Below are positions 6,976 to 8,167 of a stretch of 8,167 bases of DNA, one piece after another. The notes under the pieces were generated by a model. It did not search any database. It was not told the origin of the DNA and worked only from the letters and a program-made list of their open reading frames with translations. Positions within the stretch are counted from its first letter, which is position 1. Every line of letters starts with the position of its first letter. The position numbers and the translations under genes are program-made. Origin of the DNA: Chloracidobacterium sp. UBA7659 (GTDB lineage Bacteria; Acidobacteriota; Blastocatellia; Pyrinomonadales; Pyrinomonadaceae); the NCBI GenBank assembly GCA_002483395.1, contig DLHV01000145.1:9527-17693 (forward strand), in the 5' to 3' direction.

Positions 6976-7024
6976 GGCATTTCCGGCTTCTCCGGTAAAG
7001 CAAGGCGGTCGATCCCACCTTGCC
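6976..7024 (-). other. Potentially structured 5' leader of the secreted-protein gene
   Basis: In the 254-base gap upstream of 6932, the minus-strand RNA can pair GCAAGG (7018-7023) with CCTTGC (7000-7005) around a 12-base loop, and CCGG (6992-6995) with CCGG (6983-6986) around AGAAG. An outer GGCA (7021-7024) with TGCC (6976-6979) overlaps the first stem and so competes with it. The layout loosely recalls a small metabolite-sensing leader such as the cyclic-di-GMP-I type, but the conserved sequence of that class is not matched. It could also be an ordinary leader. No convincing sigma-70 promoter is visible in the gap; the rest of it is A/T-rich and holds the hairpin at 7125-7157. Confidence 0.25.
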
Positions 7025-7124
7025 GTTTTTTGCCTTTCACTTTTGACTGGAAAAAAGCGCGGAAATGTGACGCAAAAAAGATGTCGTTTTCTTTTTAGTC
7101 GGTTTTTCAGAACGTAGAAAGATC

Positions 7125-7157
7125 AAGGCGTTCGACTTGTAAACAAGTGAACGCCTT
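7125..7157 (-). terminator. Likely transcription terminator hairpin after the anti-sigma-like gene
   Basis: AAGGCGTTC (7125-7133) pairs perfectly with GAACGCCTT (7149-7157), and inside it ACTTGT (7135-7140) pairs with ACAAGT (7143-7148), leaving only G7134 bulged. It lies 30 bases past the TAA of the membrane-protein gene. On the minus strand it is preceded by an A/T-rich run and followed by TTGATCTTTCTA, a poor U tract, so termination may be partial. It could work on either strand, but only the minus strand has a gene leading into it. If effective, the downstream secreted-protein genes need their own promoter. Confidence 0.6.
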
Positions 7158-7186
7158 AAAATTAAGATTCGCGGTTGATTCCTGGT

Positions 7187-8128
7187 TTACTGCTTTCGCA
7201 CGATGAAGTTGTAAAACTTGATGTCTTCGATCAGACCGGCACTGGAAATGCCGCTCAGCTTCAGTTCATAAACACCCGCCTTAAGGGTCGAGCTGCGCAC
7301 GCTGATGCCGATCGGATGGGACAACCGCTTTTTACCGACATCCATTTCGCGGCTCCAGATAACGTCGCCGTTCTGGTCGTAGATATCGGCTTGATACTTC
7401 GCGAATTCCTTTTCATTATCGTGAACGACCTGTAAATTGATCGTTTCAGCAGATCTTGGGACACTTAGAACAGGCTGTTCGCCGCTTCGCACCGGCGGCA
7501 GCAATGTAAACGCGAAGACCCTCGGCCGTTCCCTTTCGCGCGGGGCTTCGGTAACTTTCTTCGGTTTCGAGTTTGCGGGTTTTGGCGCGTTCGCATTTCC
7601 CTCGCTTACGTTAGAATCCGGTCCATGCTCATTGCCAGGAACAGGCGGCGCGATTGGCCGATCGGGGTTCTCGTCAACGTGTACAATGCGCGGAGTTCGA
7701 TTCTCTGAACTCAAGAGAAGCCAACCGGCAAACAAGCCAAGAAGCAACAGAGCGGCGAGGCCACCGGCCCAGGCCAAACGCGGTATCCTGTAAATTCCCG
7801 TCAGATTCTCCCACAACGAGGGAATTTGTTCGGACTCGACCGATCTACGCACCGGTTCTTCGATCCGGCTGCTGAGGATTCGTGCCGCTGCAACCTTCAT
7901 CTTTCGCCGGTCCGAGATCAAGTAAGCCGATTCGAATTTCCGCCGCATTGCCGGGTCCATTTCACCGCGGACGTATTCATCGACCAGATCGTTCTCGGCC
8001 GCGTCGAAGAATTCGCTTAGTTCCGCGTCGGAAAAAAGGCGTTCCTCAAGAGCATCACGCTCGGTGTCGCCGATATCACGAAGGAAATATCGGATCGCGG
8101 CTGTTGAGTTTTCCTGGCTGTTCTTCAT
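7187..8128 (-). CDS. Anti-sigma-factor-like single-pass membrane protein
   Basis: 313 residues in three parts. Residues 10-90 are a charged helical cytosolic domain (AIRYFLRDIGDTERDALEER, then LVDEYVRGEMDP) of the kind found in acidobacterial proteins encoded next to ECF sigma factors. It has no cysteine, so it is not a zinc-binding (ZAS) anti-sigma domain. Residues 118-139 are a transmembrane helix (WAGGLAALLLLGLFAGWLLL). Residues 145-205 are a Pro/Asn/Lys-rich linker, and residues 205-313 form an extracytoplasmic beta domain (FAFTLLPPVRSGEQPVLSVP, finishing GVYELKLSG and FYNFIVRKQ). This layout suits transmission of an envelope signal to a cytoplasmic regulator. Start ATG 8128 is the only usual start in the visible frame; it has no good Shine-Dalgarno sequence but forms ATGA with a TGA in another frame, suggesting translational coupling to an upstream gene, perhaps the sigma factor. 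Layout is well supported; anti-sigma function and its partner are inferred. Confidence 0.85.
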   Translation of the reverse strand: MKNSQENSTAAIRYFLRDIGDTERDALEERLFSDAELSEFFDAAENDLVDEYVRGEMDPAMRRKFESAYLISDRRKMKVAAARILSSRIEEPVRRSVESEQIPSLWENLTGIYRIPRLAWAGGLAALLLLGLFAGWLLLSSENRTPRIVHVDENPDRPIAPPVPGNEHGPDSNVSEGNANAPKPANSKPKKVTEAPRERERPRVFAFTLLPPVRSGEQPVLSVPRSAETINLQVVHDNEKEFAKYQADIYDQNGDVIWSREMDVGKKRLSHPIGISVRSSTLKAGVYELKLSGISSAGLIEDIKFYNFIVRKQ

Positions 8129-8167
8129 TGCGGTTTTGTTTTTGCCAAGAACGCCGTACGGCGCCTT
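8125..8167 (-). CDS. Possible 3' end of an upstream gene overlapping by ATGA
   Basis: On the minus strand, the frame ending in TGA at 8127-8125 is open to the window edge and would encode a tail of RRRTAFLAKTKPQ. Its stop overlaps the ATG of the membrane-protein gene (ATGA), the usual geometry for coupled genes. In related gene clusters an ECF sigma factor commonly sits here, but 13 codons cannot show that. The other frames in this stretch are also open, so the call rests on the overlap and on the missing ribosome site of the next gene. Confidence 0.3.
   Translation of the reverse strand, partial: RRRTAFLAKTKPQ

Noticed and set aside
6933..7040. In-frame N-terminal extension of the 270-residue secreted protein
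   Set aside because: The extra 36 residues are charged and precede a clear signal peptide; AAGGAG fits the start at 6932.
1..8167. CRISPR array, insertion-sequence ends or toxin-antitoxin pair
   Set aside because: No regularly spaced repeats, no transposase and no small paired genes with ribosome sites were seen.

Overview
The window suggests a chromosomal segment of an Acidobacteriota-like bacterium, most likely of the Blastocatellia/Pyrinomonadaceae type. This is inferred from protein style only: a zinc-less anti-sigma-like membrane protein of a form common in that group, a kinase-TPR type C-terminal remnant, and secreted Ig-like proteins. No rRNA, tRNA or other marker gene is present to prove it.

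Left part (1-1395, + strand): a tyrosine recombinase (phage or genomic-island integrase) with all catalytic residues visible. A good sigma-70-type promoter lies upstream, followed by a roughly 100-base leader carrying several copies of the motif ACCCGAA(AA), two of them as a perfect inverted repeat. The integrase is visibly more AT-rich than the rest of the window and no excisionase or phage gene accompanies it.

Middle scar (about 1396-2503): a stretch of gene debris. On the minus strand is a gene of unknown function (1542 to about 2219) that reads well only if the frame is changed twice. Abutting it on the + strand is the C-terminal tail of a TPR protein (about 2215-2460), of the kind found at the end of acidobacterial Ser/Thr kinase-TPR proteins, with its own stop codon but no start. 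The integrase plus these broken genes look like a site of past insertion and rearrangement.

Right part (2504-8167, all minus strand, read from right to left): the last codons of an upstream gene probably overlap, as ATGA, the start of a single-pass membrane protein with an anti-sigma-like N-terminus (8128-7187). A strong hairpin follows. Then come three exported proteins: a 270-residue secreted protein (6932-6120), a 737-residue outer-membrane beta-barrel candidate with an N-terminal Ig-like domain (6017-3804) and a 427-residue secreted protein (3787-2504). The last two are only 16 bases apart and probably co-transcribed. All three carry signal peptides, so this is a cell-envelope module. Its function is not known to me; a surface-exposed assembly anchored by the barrel, possibly under extracytoplasmic-stress control, is an inference.
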